Shown piece after piece: positions 1-8,919 of a stretch of 64,000 bases of DNA. The translations under genes and the position numbers were made by a program. Origin of the DNA: Clostridia bacterium (GTDB taxonomy: Bacteria; Bacillota; Clostridia; Christensenellales; Borkfalkiaceae); contig JAFWXO010000033.1 in the NCBI GenBank assembly GCA_017545865.1, positions 1-64,000 on the forward strand, written 5' to 3'. Position 1 is the stretch's first letter; every line of letters begins with the position of its first letter. The notes under the pieces were generated by a model, which saw nothing but the letters and a program-made list of their open reading frames with translations, did not search any database and was not told the DNA's origin.

Positions 1-9
1 AAGATTATT

Positions 10-1053
10 ATGCATAACAATTCCAAGTCAGATAGTTACGCTAAAGCAGGCGTTGATATTACCGCTGGTTATAAAGCGGTAGAACTTATGAAAAAGCACA
101 TCGCTAGAACCGTTGTAAATAGCGGGAATTCCGATATCGGCGGTTTTGGTGGTTTGTTCGCTCTTGACCTTACGGGCTATAAAAACCCCGTGCTCGTTTC
201 GGGAACGGACGGCGTTGGTACTAAACTTAAACTTGCTTTTTTAATGGACAAGCACGACACCGTTGGTATCGACTGCGTTGCCATGTGCGTTAACGACGTT
301 ATTTGCTGTGGCGCAAAACCCTTGTTCTTCCTTGACTATATCGCTTGCGGTAAAAACTTCCCCGAAAAAATTGCCGATATAGTTGGTGGCGTTGCCGAAG
401 GTTGCGTTCAATCGGGCAGTGAACTTATCGGTGGCGAAACGGCTGAAATGCCGGGGTTCTATCCTATCGATGAATACGACTTGGCAGGTTTTTCCGTTGG
501 TATCGTAGATAGAGATAAGGTTATCGATAAAAATTCTATGGAAGAAGGTGACGTTATGATTGCGCTTCCGTCGTCTGGCGTTCACTCTAACGGCTTCTCA
601 CTCGTTAGAAAGGTGTTTGACGTTGAAAACTGCGATTTGAAAGCGCCCGTTGAAGAACTCGGCGGAAAATCGCTTGGCGAAACCCTTCTTACTCCCACTA
701 AGATTTACGTTAAGCCTATGCTTGCTTTGTTTGACGAAATCAAAGTTAAAGGCGTTTCTCATATCACTGGTGGTGGCTTCTATGAAAATATGCCCCGTTC
801 TATCAAGAAAGGTTTATCCGTTAAGATTAAAAAGGACGACGTTAGGGTTCTTCCTATCTTCAAACTTTTACAAAAGGTTGGTGGTATTTCCGAACGCGAT
901 ATGTTCAACACCTTTAATATGGGTGTTGGTATGAGCGTAGTCGTTGCTAAGGGTGACGTTGAAAAGGCTCTTTCCATTTTAAAAGCTAACGGTCAAGACG
1001 CTTACGTTTTAGGCGAAATTGTAAAGGGTGACGACGGAGTTATCTTATGTTAA
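10..1053 (+). CDS. purM: Phosphoribosylformylglycinamidine cyclo-ligase (AIR synthetase)
   Basis: Cytosolic purine enzyme closing the imidazole ring: FGAM plus ATP gives AIR. At 347 residues it has the usual PurM length. The N-terminal region reads [20 protein letters not shown], and the family signature [10 protein letters not shown] lies at residues 65-74. The C-terminal half contains the HITGGGF glycine-rich stretch of the AIRS_C domain. The gene starts ten bases into the window, so its ribosome site and any upstream purine genes (purF, purE, purC) cannot be seen. Its last seven bases overlap purN, which implies translational coupling. Identification is firm from signature motifs and context. 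Confidence 0.97.
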   Translation: MHNNSKSDSYAKAGVDITAGYKAVELMKKHIARTVVNSGNSDIGGFGGLFALDLTGYKNPVLVSGTDGVGTKLKLAFLMDKHDTVGIDCVAMCVNDVICCGAKPLFFLDYIACGKNFPEKIADIVGGVAEGCVQSGSELIGGETAEMPGFYPIDEYDLAGFSVGIVDRDKVIDKNSMEEGDVMIALPSSGVHSNGFSLVRKVFDVENCDLKAPVEELGGKSLGETLLTPTKIYVKPMLALFDEIKVKGVSHITGGGFYENMPRSIKKGLSVKIKKDDVRVLPIFKLLQKVGGISERDMFNTFNMGVGMSVVVAKGDVEKALSILKANGQDAYVLGEIVKGDDGVILC

Positions 1054-1658
1054 AAGAAAAAATCAAAGTAGCCGTTTTCGTTTCGGGTGGCGGAACTAAC
1101 CTTCAAGCCATACTTGAAAGCGAACGCCGTGGCGAAATTCCCGATGCGGAGATTAAACTCGTTTTATCTAACAACCCGTCGGCTTTCGCGCTTAAAAGGG
1201 CGGAAAATTTCGGCGTAAAATCAGTTTGCGTTGATAAGGGCGTTTATAAAACCTTGCAAGAACGCGAAGAAAAAACGATTGAAATTTTAAAAGAGAACGG
1301 CATTGAACTTATCGTACTTGCGGGGTATTTGTCAATACTTAGCGAAAGTTTTACCAAAAAGTACGAAGGTCGCATTATAAACGTTCACCCATCTTTAATT
1401 CCGTCTTTTTGCGGAAAGGGTTTTTACGGACTTAAAGTTCACGAAGAAGCGCTTCGTTACGGCGTTAAGGTAACGGGCGCAACCGTTCATTTCGTAAACG
1501 AGATTCCAGATGGCGGTCAAATTATAATGCAAAAAGCAGTTGAAATTTTAGACGGGGACACGCCTGAAATTTTGCAACAAAGAGTAATGCGCGAAGCGGA
1601 GTGGAAACTTCTTCCCGCGTCGCTTGAAAAGGTAGCGAAGAAACTTCGCGAAGAATAA
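1047..1658 (+). CDS. purN: Phosphoribosylglycinamide formyltransferase (10-formyl-THF dependent)
   Basis: Transfers a formyl group from 10-formyl-THF to GAR in de novo purine synthesis. The 203-residue length is normal for PurN. The N-terminal SGGGTNLQA motif binds substrate phosphate. The catalytic triad of the family is visible as Asn112 and His114 in [11 protein letters not shown], with Asp155 in [10 protein letters not shown]. The start overlaps the end of purM by seven bases. The folate cofactor is probably supplied by fhs further along the same run of genes. Confidence 0.96.
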   Translation: MLKEKIKVAVFVSGGGTNLQAILESERRGEIPDAEIKLVLSNNPSAFALKRAENFGVKSVCVDKGVYKTLQEREEKTIEILKENGIELIVLAGYLSILSESFTKKYEGRIINVHPSLIPSFCGKGFYGLKVHEEALRYGVKVTGATVHFVNEIPDGGQIIMQKAVEILDGDTPEILQQRVMREAEWKLLPASLEKVAKKLREE

Positions 1659-1670
1659 TTAGGAGAAATT

Positions 1671-2387
1671 ATGACTTACCAAACTTTATCTGTTAAAGAA
1701 AGAATAGAAGGCAACCCTTACGTTGGCAGGGGTATTATTATCGGCAAGAGTGAAGACGGTAAAAAAGCGGTGTTTGCTTACTTTATTATGGGTAGAAGTG
1801 AAAACAGCCGTAACCGTGTGTTCGTGGAAAACGGCGAAGAAATCACTATTTATCCTTACGATCCGTCAAAGGTTGAAGATCCGTCGCTCATTATTTATTC
1901 GCCCATAAAAGTTGTTGGTAGTGACGTTATCGTAACTAACGGCGACCAAACCGACACCGTTGAAGAATTTTTGAAAAACGGCGGAGATTTTAGGGGCGCG
2001 CTTAGAACGAGAGCGTTCGAGCCTGATGCTCCCAACTTTACTCCGAGAATAAGCGGTATTTTGCATTTTGATGGTAAGTTTAGTTATGAAATGTCCATTT
2101 TAAAAAGCGGAGATGAAAAGGGTAGCGTTTGCAATCGTTATTTCTACGAATACGAACCGATTGCAGGCTTAGGTCATTTTATCCACACTTACGTTACCGA
2201 CGGTAACCCCCTTCCCACCTTCGTTGGCGAACCTGAAAGGGTTAAAATTCCAAACGATATCGATGCGTTTGCATCTGAAATTTGGACTAATTTAGATAAT
2301 AACAACAAAATCGCTATGCACGTTAGGTTTATCGATCTTGATAGCGGTGAAGTTGAAAGCGTAACTTATAACGTTCACGAGGTATAA
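1671..2387 (+). CDS. purO: IMP cyclohydrolase, PurO type
   Basis: Predicted to cyclise FAICAR to IMP, the last step of purine synthesis. The 238-residue protein opens with NPYVGRGIIIGKSEDGKKAV and contains YFIMGRSENSRNRVF, which resemble the PurO family (IMP_cyclohyd) first characterised in archaea. This is not the MGS-like domain of bacterial PurH. The next gene is an AICAR transformylase without an N-terminal cyclohydrolase domain, so the two together replace bifunctional PurH. A good AGGAGA ribosome site lies seven bases before the start. Family assignment is from recognition of sequence, strengthened by context. Confidence 0.88.
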   Translation: MTYQTLSVKERIEGNPYVGRGIIIGKSEDGKKAVFAYFIMGRSENSRNRVFVENGEEITIYPYDPSKVEDPSLIIYSPIKVVGSDVIVTNGDQTDTVEEFLKNGGDFRGALRTRAFEPDAPNFTPRISGILHFDGKFSYEMSILKSGDEKGSVCNRYFYEYEPIAGLGHFIHTYVTDGNPLPTFVGEPERVKIPNDIDAFASEIWTNLDNNNKIAMHVRFIDLDSGEVESVTYNVHEV

Positions 2388-2391
2388 AATT

Positions 2392-3579
2392 ATGAAAGAA
2401 TTACTTTTAAAATACGGTTGTAACCCCAACCAAAAACCGTCAAAAATCTTTATGGAAAACGGAAAAGATCTCCCCATTGAAGTTTTAAACGGAAAACCGG
2501 GATATATCAATTTCTTAGATGCGTTCAACTCTTGGCAACTCGTTAAAGAACTCAAAATTGCAACGGGTATGCCGTGCGCTTCAAGTTTCAAGCACGTTTC
2601 CCCAACGAGCGCTGCGGTAGGCAAAAAACTTTCACCTGCGCTTAAAAAGGCTTGTTTCGTTGACGATATTGACGGTTTAGACGATTCTTTAATCGCTTGC
2701 GCTTACGCTCGCGCTAGGGGAACTGATAGAATGAGTTCTTTTGGTGACTGGATCGCTCTTTCCGACGAGTGCGACGAAGTTACCGCTAAAATCATCTCTC
2801 GTGAAGTAAGTGACGGCGTTATTGCTCCGTCTTACTCTGAAAAGGCTCTCGAGATTTTAAAGGCTAAGAGAAAGGGTACTTACAATATCGTTAAGATTGA
2901 TGAAAATTATATCCCTGAAGAAATTGAAAGAAAGCAAGTTTACGGCATTACCTTTGAACAAGGTAGAAACAACTTTAAAATCGATGCGGACTTACTTCAA
3001 AACGTTGTAACCGCTAAAAAAGATATTCCCGAAGATAAGAAGATTGACCTTATCATTTCTCTTATCACTTTAAAATACACTCAATCTAACTCCGTTTGCT
3101 TTGCTTACGATGGTCAAGCAATCGGTGTTGGCGCAGGTCAACAATCTCGTATTCACTGCACCCGTTTAGCCGCTCAAAAGGCAGACCTTTGGCATCTCCG
3201 CCAAAGCGAAAAGGTGTTAAACCTTCAATTTGCCGAAGGCGTTGGTAGACCTGATAAAAACAATATTATCGACCTTTATCTTTCCGATGACGAAAGCGAT
3301 TTAGTTCTTGGCGATAACGTATGGCAAAAATATTTCGCCGTTCGCCCCGAACCCTTTACTAAAGAAGAAAAGAAAGCGTACCTTAAAACTATTTCAGGCG
3401 TATCTTTGGGTAGTGACGCGTTCTTCCCGTTCAGTGATAATATTGATAGAGCCGCAAAGAGTGGTGTATCTTTCGTTGCTCAACCCGGTGGTTCTTTGCG
3501 TGACGATATCGTAATCTCCGCTGCGGATAGTTACGATATGGCGATGGTGTTTACAGGCATGCGCCTTTTCCACCACTAA
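2392..3579 (+). CDS. Stand-alone AICAR transformylase (PurH C-terminal domain only)
   Basis: Formylates AICAR with 10-formyl-THF to FAICAR, the substrate of the preceding PurO-type enzyme. The 395-residue protein is all transformylase. The conserved Lys-His pair of the family appears as Lys67-His68 in SSFKHVSPTSAAVG, and the signature GAGQQSRIHCTRLAAQKA sits in the second half. The roughly 190-residue MGS-like cyclohydrolase domain that precedes it in normal PurH is absent. Only four bases separate it from purO, so the two are co-translated. A block of structured repeats follows before purD. Confidence 0.92.
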   Translation: MKELLLKYGCNPNQKPSKIFMENGKDLPIEVLNGKPGYINFLDAFNSWQLVKELKIATGMPCASSFKHVSPTSAAVGKKLSPALKKACFVDDIDGLDDSLIACAYARARGTDRMSSFGDWIALSDECDEVTAKIISREVSDGVIAPSYSEKALEILKAKRKGTYNIVKIDENYIPEEIERKQVYGITFEQGRNNFKIDADLLQNVVTAKKDIPEDKKIDLIISLITLKYTQSNSVCFAYDGQAIGVGAGQQSRIHCTRLAAQKADLWHLRQSEKVLNLQFAEGVGRPDKNNIIDLYLSDDESDLVLGDNVWQKYFAVRPEPFTKEEKKAYLKTISGVSLGSDAFFPFSDNIDRAAKSGVSFVAQPGGSLRDDIVISAADSYDMAMVFTGMRLFHH

Positions 3580-3580
3580 T

Positions 3581-3680
3581 CCGTTACAAACTTCGCAAAT
3601 CGGCTATTTAGCCAAAGATTCCGTACAAGGAGTACGCGTACTTTGGCTATAATATCCGCCTTGCTTGTTTCTAACGTCTT
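3581..3680. repeat. Stem-loop element with conserved ends, copy A
   Basis: The element begins two bases after the AICAR transformylase stop. Its left block is CCGTTACAAACTTCGCAA and its right block is CTTGCTTGTTTCTAACGTCTT cut at 3660-3680. Between them is a nested inverted repeat: AGCCAAAG at 3610-3617 pairs with CTTTGGCT at 3641-3648, and CGTAC pairs with GTACG inside it. A second element at 38934-39052 has nearly the same ends but a different stem, so this is a dispersed, structured repeat of unknown function. Confidence 0.6.
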
Positions 3681-3710
3681 AGTTTAGTTGTAATAGGCAA
3701 ATAAAGAAAA

Positions 3711-3909
3711 CATCCACAACGCTACCAAGGGTAGCATATCACTCGGCAACGCCGAATATCACTTTGCCATTAGGCAAAATACCACTTTACGCTTTGCGTA
3801 AAATATCACTTACCGCAAGGTAAATATCACTCGGCAACGCCGAATTTAGCTTGCCGTTAGGCAAATTTAGCTACGAAGTAATTTAGCGCAACCAAAGGTT
3901 GCATTTAGC
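3711..3909. repeat. Array of nine mini-hairpins with fixed linkers, array 1
   Basis: About 200 bases between the AICAR transformylase gene and purD hold nine short inverted repeats with 3-4 base loops, for example GCTACC/GGTAGC, CGGC/GCCG (twice), TTTGCC/GGCAAA, TTTACGC/GCGTAAA and GCAACC/GGTTGC. They are separated by an almost constant linker, ATATCAC in the first half and ATTTAGC in the second. The array is headed by ATCCACAAC. There is no long open frame. The hairpin arms differ from unit to unit while the linkers stay fixed. A related array lies at about 57888-58043. Confidence 0.75.
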
Positions 3910-3936
3910 CAAAAAATAATCCACTTTGGAGTAATT

Positions 3937-5208
3937 ATGAAAATTTTAGTAGTAGGTGGCGGTGGTAGAGAACACGCCATTATCAAAAGTTTAAAAAAGA
4001 GCAGTAAAGTAGAAAAAATTTACGCTACTCCCGGTAACGGCGGTATCGCTATGGATGCGGAGTGCTATCCCATCAAGGCAACTGAACTAGATAAAATAGT
4101 TGAGTTTGCTAAGGAAAAGAAGATCGACTACTGCGTTGTTGCGCCAGACGATCCGTTGGTGCTTGGCTTAGTTGACCGCTTGGAAGAAATCGGTATTCCT
4201 TGCTTTGGTCCTAAGGCTAACGCCGCTATTATTGAAGGCAGTAAGGTTTTTTCTAAAGACCTTATGAAAAAATACGGTATTCCTACCGGCGATAGCGTTA
4301 CCTTTAACGATGCGGACAAGGCGATTGAATATTTGAAAACTTCGTCTTACCCAGCCGTTATTAAGGCGGACGGTTTAGCGCTCGGTAAGGGCGTTATTAT
4401 CGCTAAAGATTTTGCCGAAGCGGAAACGGCTATTAAAGAAATTATGCTCGATAAAGTTTTCGGCGCGAGCGGTAACAACGTTTTAATCGAAGAATTTTTA
4501 ACCGGCCCTGAAGTTTCCGTTTTATCTTTTACCGACGGCAAGGTGGTTATCCCTATGGTATCTTCAATGGACCACAAGCGTGCTAAGGATAACGACGAAG
4601 GTTTAAATACGGGCGGTATGGGAACTATCGCTCCCAACCCCTATTACACTGAAAGCGTTCAAAAAGAGTGTATGGAAAAGATTTTCCTTCCAACGATCAA
4701 CGCTATGAATAAAGAAGGCAGAACTTTCAAAGGTTGCTTGTATTTTGGGCTTATGCTCACACCTAAAGGACCTAAGGTTATTGAATACAACTGCCGTTTC
4801 GGCGATCCCGAAACTCAGGTTGTTCTTCCTTTACTTGAAAGCGACCTTTTAGAAATTATGATGGCAACGACTAACGGAACTTTAACTGAAGATCTAGTTA
4901 AGTTCTCAAACGGCGCTGCAACTTGCGTTGTTATGGCGAGTGACGGTTATCCGCAAAAATATCAAAGTGGTTTTGAAATTAAAATCGGTGAACTTGCCGA
5001 AAACGAAAACGTTTACGTTGCAGGCGCTAAACTTGACGGTGGCGTTTTAAAAACGGCGGGCGGTAGAGTTCTCGGCGCGGTTGCAACTGCCGATACGCTT
5101 GAAAAGGCTATTGAAAATGCTTATAAAGTAGTTGATAAAATTACTTTTGAAAACGCATATTACAGAAAAGACATAGGAAAAAAAGCGCTTTTAGCAATTA
5201 CTAAATAA
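3937..5208 (+). CDS. purD: Phosphoribosylamine--glycine ligase
   Basis: ATP-dependent ligation of glycine to phosphoribosylamine, forming GAR. The 423 residues match the family. The N terminus MKILVVGGGGREHAI is the classic PurD opening and is followed by an ATP-grasp fold including the metal-binding EYNCRFGDPETQ segment. The ribosome site TTTGGAG sits directly after the mini-hairpin array, so the gene may be less tightly coupled to the upstream pur genes than they are to each other. purL follows after eleven bases. Confidence 0.97.
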   Translation: MKILVVGGGGREHAIIKSLKKSSKVEKIYATPGNGGIAMDAECYPIKATELDKIVEFAKEKKIDYCVVAPDDPLVLGLVDRLEEIGIPCFGPKANAAIIEGSKVFSKDLMKKYGIPTGDSVTFNDADKAIEYLKTSSYPAVIKADGLALGKGVIIAKDFAEAETAIKEIMLDKVFGASGNNVLIEEFLTGPEVSVLSFTDGKVVIPMVSSMDHKRAKDNDEGLNTGGMGTIAPNPYYTESVQKECMEKIFLPTINAMNKEGRTFKGCLYFGLMLTPKGPKVIEYNCRFGDPETQVVLPLLESDLLEIMMATTNGTLTEDLVKFSNGAATCVVMASDGYPQKYQSGFEIKIGELAENENVYVAGAKLDGGVLKTAGGRVLGAVATADTLEKAIENAYKVVDKITFENAYYRKDIGKKALLAITK

Positions 5209-5219
5209 TAAGGTGAAAT

Positions 5220-8200
5220 ATGGTTTATAGAATTTTCGTAGAAAAGAAAAAAGGTTTCCAACACGAAGCGAACTCTTTACTTCAAGAAGTTAGAGATTTA
5301 CTTGAAATTAAAAGCGTTGAAGATATAAGAGTTATCAATCGTTACGACGTTGAAGATATTGAAAAATCACTCTTTGATTATGCCGTTAAAACGGTTTTTT
5401 CCGAACCGCAAATGGATACTGCAACCGCTCAAGTTGATTTAAGCGGAGCAAAGGTGTTTACCGTTGAATATCTCCCCGGTCAATTTGATCAAAGGGCGGA
5501 TTCGGCAAGTCAATGTATCCAACTTATCTCTCAAAAAGAACGCCCAACCGTTCGTTCGGCAAAGGTTTACGCCGTTTACGGCAACGTTTCGGAAAGCGAA
5601 CTTTTAGCAATTAAAAAATTCGTTATCAACCCCGTTGAGAGTAGAGAAGCGGAACTTAAAGAGTTTGAAACTTTAAAGATTGAACAACCCGTTCCCTCGG
5701 AAGTTGAAGTTTTAAACGGCTTTATCGACCTTGATAGAAAGGGTTTAGAAGATTTCGTTTCTAAATACGCTCTCGCTATGGACGGTGACGATATTGCTTT
5801 CTGTCAACAATACTTTATTTCCGAAAAGAGAAACCCAACGCTCACGGAAATTCGCATGATAGATACTTACTGGTCTGACCACTGCCGTCACACCACCTTT
5901 TTAACGACTATCGACAGTATTTCTTTTGAAGACGAAGAAATTCAAAAGACTTACGAAGAATACTTAGATGCGAGAAAGGAACTCAATCGCACCAAGCCTA
6001 TAAACCTTATGGATATCGGCACGCTTGCCGCTAAACTTTTGAAAAAGCGCGGAATTCTTACTGGGCTTGACGAGAGTGAAGAAATCAACGCTTGTACCGT
6101 TAAAATCAAAGTAAACGTTAACGGCGAAGAACAAGACTGGTTGCTTTTATTTAAGAACGAAACTCACAATCACCCGACTGAAATCGAGCCTTTCGGTGGC
6201 GCTGCAACTTGTATCGGCGGCGCGATTAGAGATCCCCTTTCGGGTAGAAGTTACGTTTACGCCGCTATGCGCGTTACTGGCGCAGGCGATCCGTTAAAGC
6301 CCGTTAAGGACACTTTAAAGGGTAAACTTCCACAAAGAAAAATCGTTACTACCGCTGCGGCAGGTTATTCTTCTTACGGTAACCAAATCGGCTTAGCAAC
6401 CGGTCAAGTTGACGAAATTTATCACCCCGGTTATACGACTAAGCGTATGGAAATCGGCGCGGTTGTTGCTGCAACCCCTGCGGAAAACGTTCGCCGTGAA
6501 GTTCCTGCTCCTACCGATAAAGTTATCTTAATCGGCGGTAGAACTGGTAGAGACGGTTGCGGTGGCGCAACGGGTTCTTCTAAATCTCACACCCTTGAAT
6601 CGTTAACCGCTTGCGGCGCGGAAGTTCAAAAGGGTAACGCTCCAGAAGAGAGAAAACTTCAAAGATTGTTTAGAAACAAAGAAGCAATGCTTATGATTAA
6701 GCGTTGTAACGACTTTGGCGCGGGCGGTGTTTCCGTTGCTATCGGCGAACTTGCGGACGGGTTGTCTATCGACCTTAACGCCGTTAAGAAAAAGTACGAC
6801 GGCTTAGACGGAACTGAACTTGCAATCTCCGAATCTCAAGAGAGAATGGCGGTAGTCGTTGAAGAAAAGGACGCTCAAAAATTTATCGCACTTGCCGAAA
6901 AAGAAAACTTAGAAGCAAACGTGGTTGCAACCGTTACCGAACAAGCAAGGCTCGTTATGAGTTGGAATGGCAAAACCATCGTTGATATTTCAAGAGAGTT
7001 CTTAAACAGCAACGGTGCTGAAAAGCACGTTACCGTTAAGGCTCAATCTTCAAAAGATTATCAAAAGCAAGCTGTAACCGATTTTAGTAAAGGTTATAAA
7101 GATTTGGCAGGCAACTTAAACGTATGCTCAAAGCGTGGTCTTTCCGAACGCTTTGACTCTACTATCGGCGCAGGCACGGTACTTATGCCGTTTGGTGGTA
7201 AATACCAACAAACTCCTCCGCAAGCAATGGTAAACCTTGTTTCCGTTGAAAAAGGTCACACCGACACCGTTTCGTATATGGCTTGGGGCGGTAACCCCAC
7301 CTTAGCGGAAAAGAGCCCCTATCACGGCGCATACCTTGCAGTCGTTGAAAGCGTTTGTAAACTCGTTGCGACGGGCGCAGAGTATTCTAACGTTTACCTT
7401 ACCTTCCAAGAATATTTCCAAAAACTTAAAAAAGACCCCGTTCGTTGGGGTCAGCCTGCGAGCGCGCTCCTTGGTGCTTACAAGGCTCAAGTTGAACTCG
7501 GCGTTGCGGCAATCGGCGGTAAAGACTCTATGAGCGGTACTTTTGAAGATATTGACGTTCCGCCCACTCTCGTATCTTTCGCTGTAACCACAGGTCAAGT
7601 TGACGAAGTTGTTTCCCCCGAATTTAAAAAGGCGGGTAGCAAGGTTGTTATCTTAAAGCCAAAGTACCAAAAGAGCGGTCTTCCCGTAACTAAGTCTCTC
7701 CTTAAAAACTTTGAAATCGTTACCAAACTTTTAAGAGAAAAGAAAGCCCTTTCCGTTTACACTCCCGTTTACGGTGGCGTTGCAGAAGCAATCTTAAAAA
7801 TGGCTATCGGTAACAAAATCGGCTTTAATTACGATAAGAACGTTAAAGTTGAAGATATCTTCGCTTATTCTTACGGTAGTTTCGTTATCGAACTTGCTGA
7901 AAATGAAAACGTTGGCGAACTTTTAGGTTACACTACTGAAGAAAAAATTATCTCTCTCGGCGATGAGAAACTTTGCCTTGAGAAACTTTTAAATATATAT
8001 GAAGATAAGTTAGAATCAGTTTTCGCTTGCAATATTAAAACGAGTGGCGAAGTTCAAACGTTTAGTAGCGATAAAAAGTCTACTTTATCTTGCAATATCA
8101 AAACGGCTCGTCCTAAAGTTTTAATTCCCGTATTCCCGGGCACAAACTGCGAATTTGATACTGCAAAAGCGTTTGAAGATGCAGGCGCTACCGCCGATAT

Positions 8201-8906
8201 TTTCGTTATCAAAAACTTAACCGCAAGTGACGTTGCAAAGTCGGTTGAAGAATTCTCGTTAAAGGCAAAAGAAAGCCAAATCATCTTCGTACCCGGTGGT
8301 TTCTCGGGTGGTGACGAACCAGACGGTTCTGGTAAATTTATCACCGCTTTCTTTAGAAACGGCGCGGTAAAAGAAGAAGTAACTCGCCTTTTAGACGAGC
8401 GTGACGGCTTAATGGGCGGTATTTGTAACGGCTTCCAAGCCCTTATCAAACTTGGCTTAGTTCCCTATGGTAAGATTATCGATACCGATGAAAATTGCCC
8501 AACCTTAACTTATAACGATATAGGTCGCCATCAATCGAGAATCGTTAGGGTAAGAGTAGCGTCCACTAACTCTCCGTGGCTTTCTGGCGCTAAGGTTGGT
8601 GACGTTTATAACGTTCCTATCTCTCACGGCGAAGGTAAATTTATCGCAAGCCCCGAACTTGTTAAAACGCTTGCGTCTAACGGTCAAATTATGACTCAAT
8701 ACGTTGATTTTGACGGTAACGCTACTATGGATATAGCGTTCAACCCCAACGGCTCAATTTCCGCTATCGAAGGTATTTTATCGCCTGACGGTAGAGTATT
8801 TGGTAAAATGGGTCACAGTGAAAGAAAGGGTTATGGCCTATATAAAAACGTTATCGGCGAATACGATATGAAACTCTTTGAGTCCGCCGTTAAATACTTT
8901 AAATAA
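5220..8906 (+). CDS. purL: Phosphoribosylformylglycinamidine synthase, fused synthetase and glutaminase
   Basis: Makes FGAM from FGAR, glutamine and ATP. At 1228 residues it is the large single-chain form rather than the three-piece PurS/PurL/PurQ complex common in Firmicutes. The central synthetase domains contain DTYWSDHCRHTTF and KNETHNHPTEIEPFGGAAT. The C-terminal class I glutaminase domain has the nucleophile Cys in GGICNGFQ and the later ISHGEGKF histidine. The ribosome site AAGGTG lies just before the start. A large fused PurL in clostridia-like DNA is known, so this is not by itself a sign of transfer. Confidence 0.96.
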   Translation: MVYRIFVEKKKGFQHEANSLLQEVRDLLEIKSVEDIRVINRYDVEDIEKSLFDYAVKTVFSEPQMDTATAQVDLSGAKVFTVEYLPGQFDQRADSASQCIQLISQKERPTVRSAKVYAVYGNVSESELLAIKKFVINPVESREAELKEFETLKIEQPVPSEVEVLNGFIDLDRKGLEDFVSKYALAMDGDDIAFCQQYFISEKRNPTLTEIRMIDTYWSDHCRHTTFLTTIDSISFEDEEIQKTYEEYLDARKELNRTKPINLMDIGTLAAKLLKKRGILTGLDESEEINACTVKIKVNVNGEEQDWLLLFKNETHNHPTEIEPFGGAATCIGGAIRDPLSGRSYVYAAMRVTGAGDPLKPVKDTLKGKLPQRKIVTTAAAGYSSYGNQIGLATGQVDEIYHPGYTTKRMEIGAVVAATPAENVRREVPAPTDKVILIGGRTGRDGCGGATGSSKSHTLESLTACGAEVQKGNAPEERKLQRLFRNKEAMLMIKRCNDFGAGGVSVAIGELADGLSIDLNAVKKKYDGLDGTELAISESQERMAVVVEEKDAQKFIALAEKENLEANVVATVTEQARLVMSWNGKTIVDISREFLNSNGAEKHVTVKAQSSKDYQKQAVTDFSKGYKDLAGNLNVCSKRGLSERFDSTIGAGTVLMPFGGKYQQTPPQAMVNLVSVEKGHTDTVSYMAWGGNPTLAEKSPYHGAYLAVVESVCKLVATGAEYSNVYLTFQEYFQKLKKDPVRWGQPASALLGAYKAQVELGVAAIGGKDSMSGTFEDIDVPPTLVSFAVTTGQVDEVVSPEFKKAGSKVVILKPKYQKSGLPVTKSLLKNFEIVTKLLREKKALSVYTPVYGGVAEAILKMAIGNKIGFNYDKNVKVEDIFAYSYGSFVIELAENENVGELLGYTTEEKIISLGDEKLCLEKLLNIYEDKLESVFACNIKTSGEVQTFSSDKKSTLSCNIKTARPKVLIPVFPGTNCEFDTAKAFEDAGATADIFVIKNLTASDVAKSVEEFSLKAKESQIIFVPGGFSGGDEPDGSGKFITAFFRNGAVKEEVTRLLDERDGLMGGICNGFQALIKLGLVPYGKIIDTDENCPTLTYNDIGRHQSRIVRVRVASTNSPWLSGAKVGDVYNVPISHGEGKFIASPELVKTLASNGQIMTQYVDFDGNATMDIAFNPNGSISAIEGILSPDGRVFGKMGHSERKGYGLYKNVIGEYDMKLFESAVKYFK

Positions 8907-8919
8907 TTAGGAGAAAAAT

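Noticed and set aside
3711-3909. CRISPR array
   Set aside because: The repeated part is only seven bases, the palindromes vary between units, unit length is 15-25 bases and no cas gene is near.
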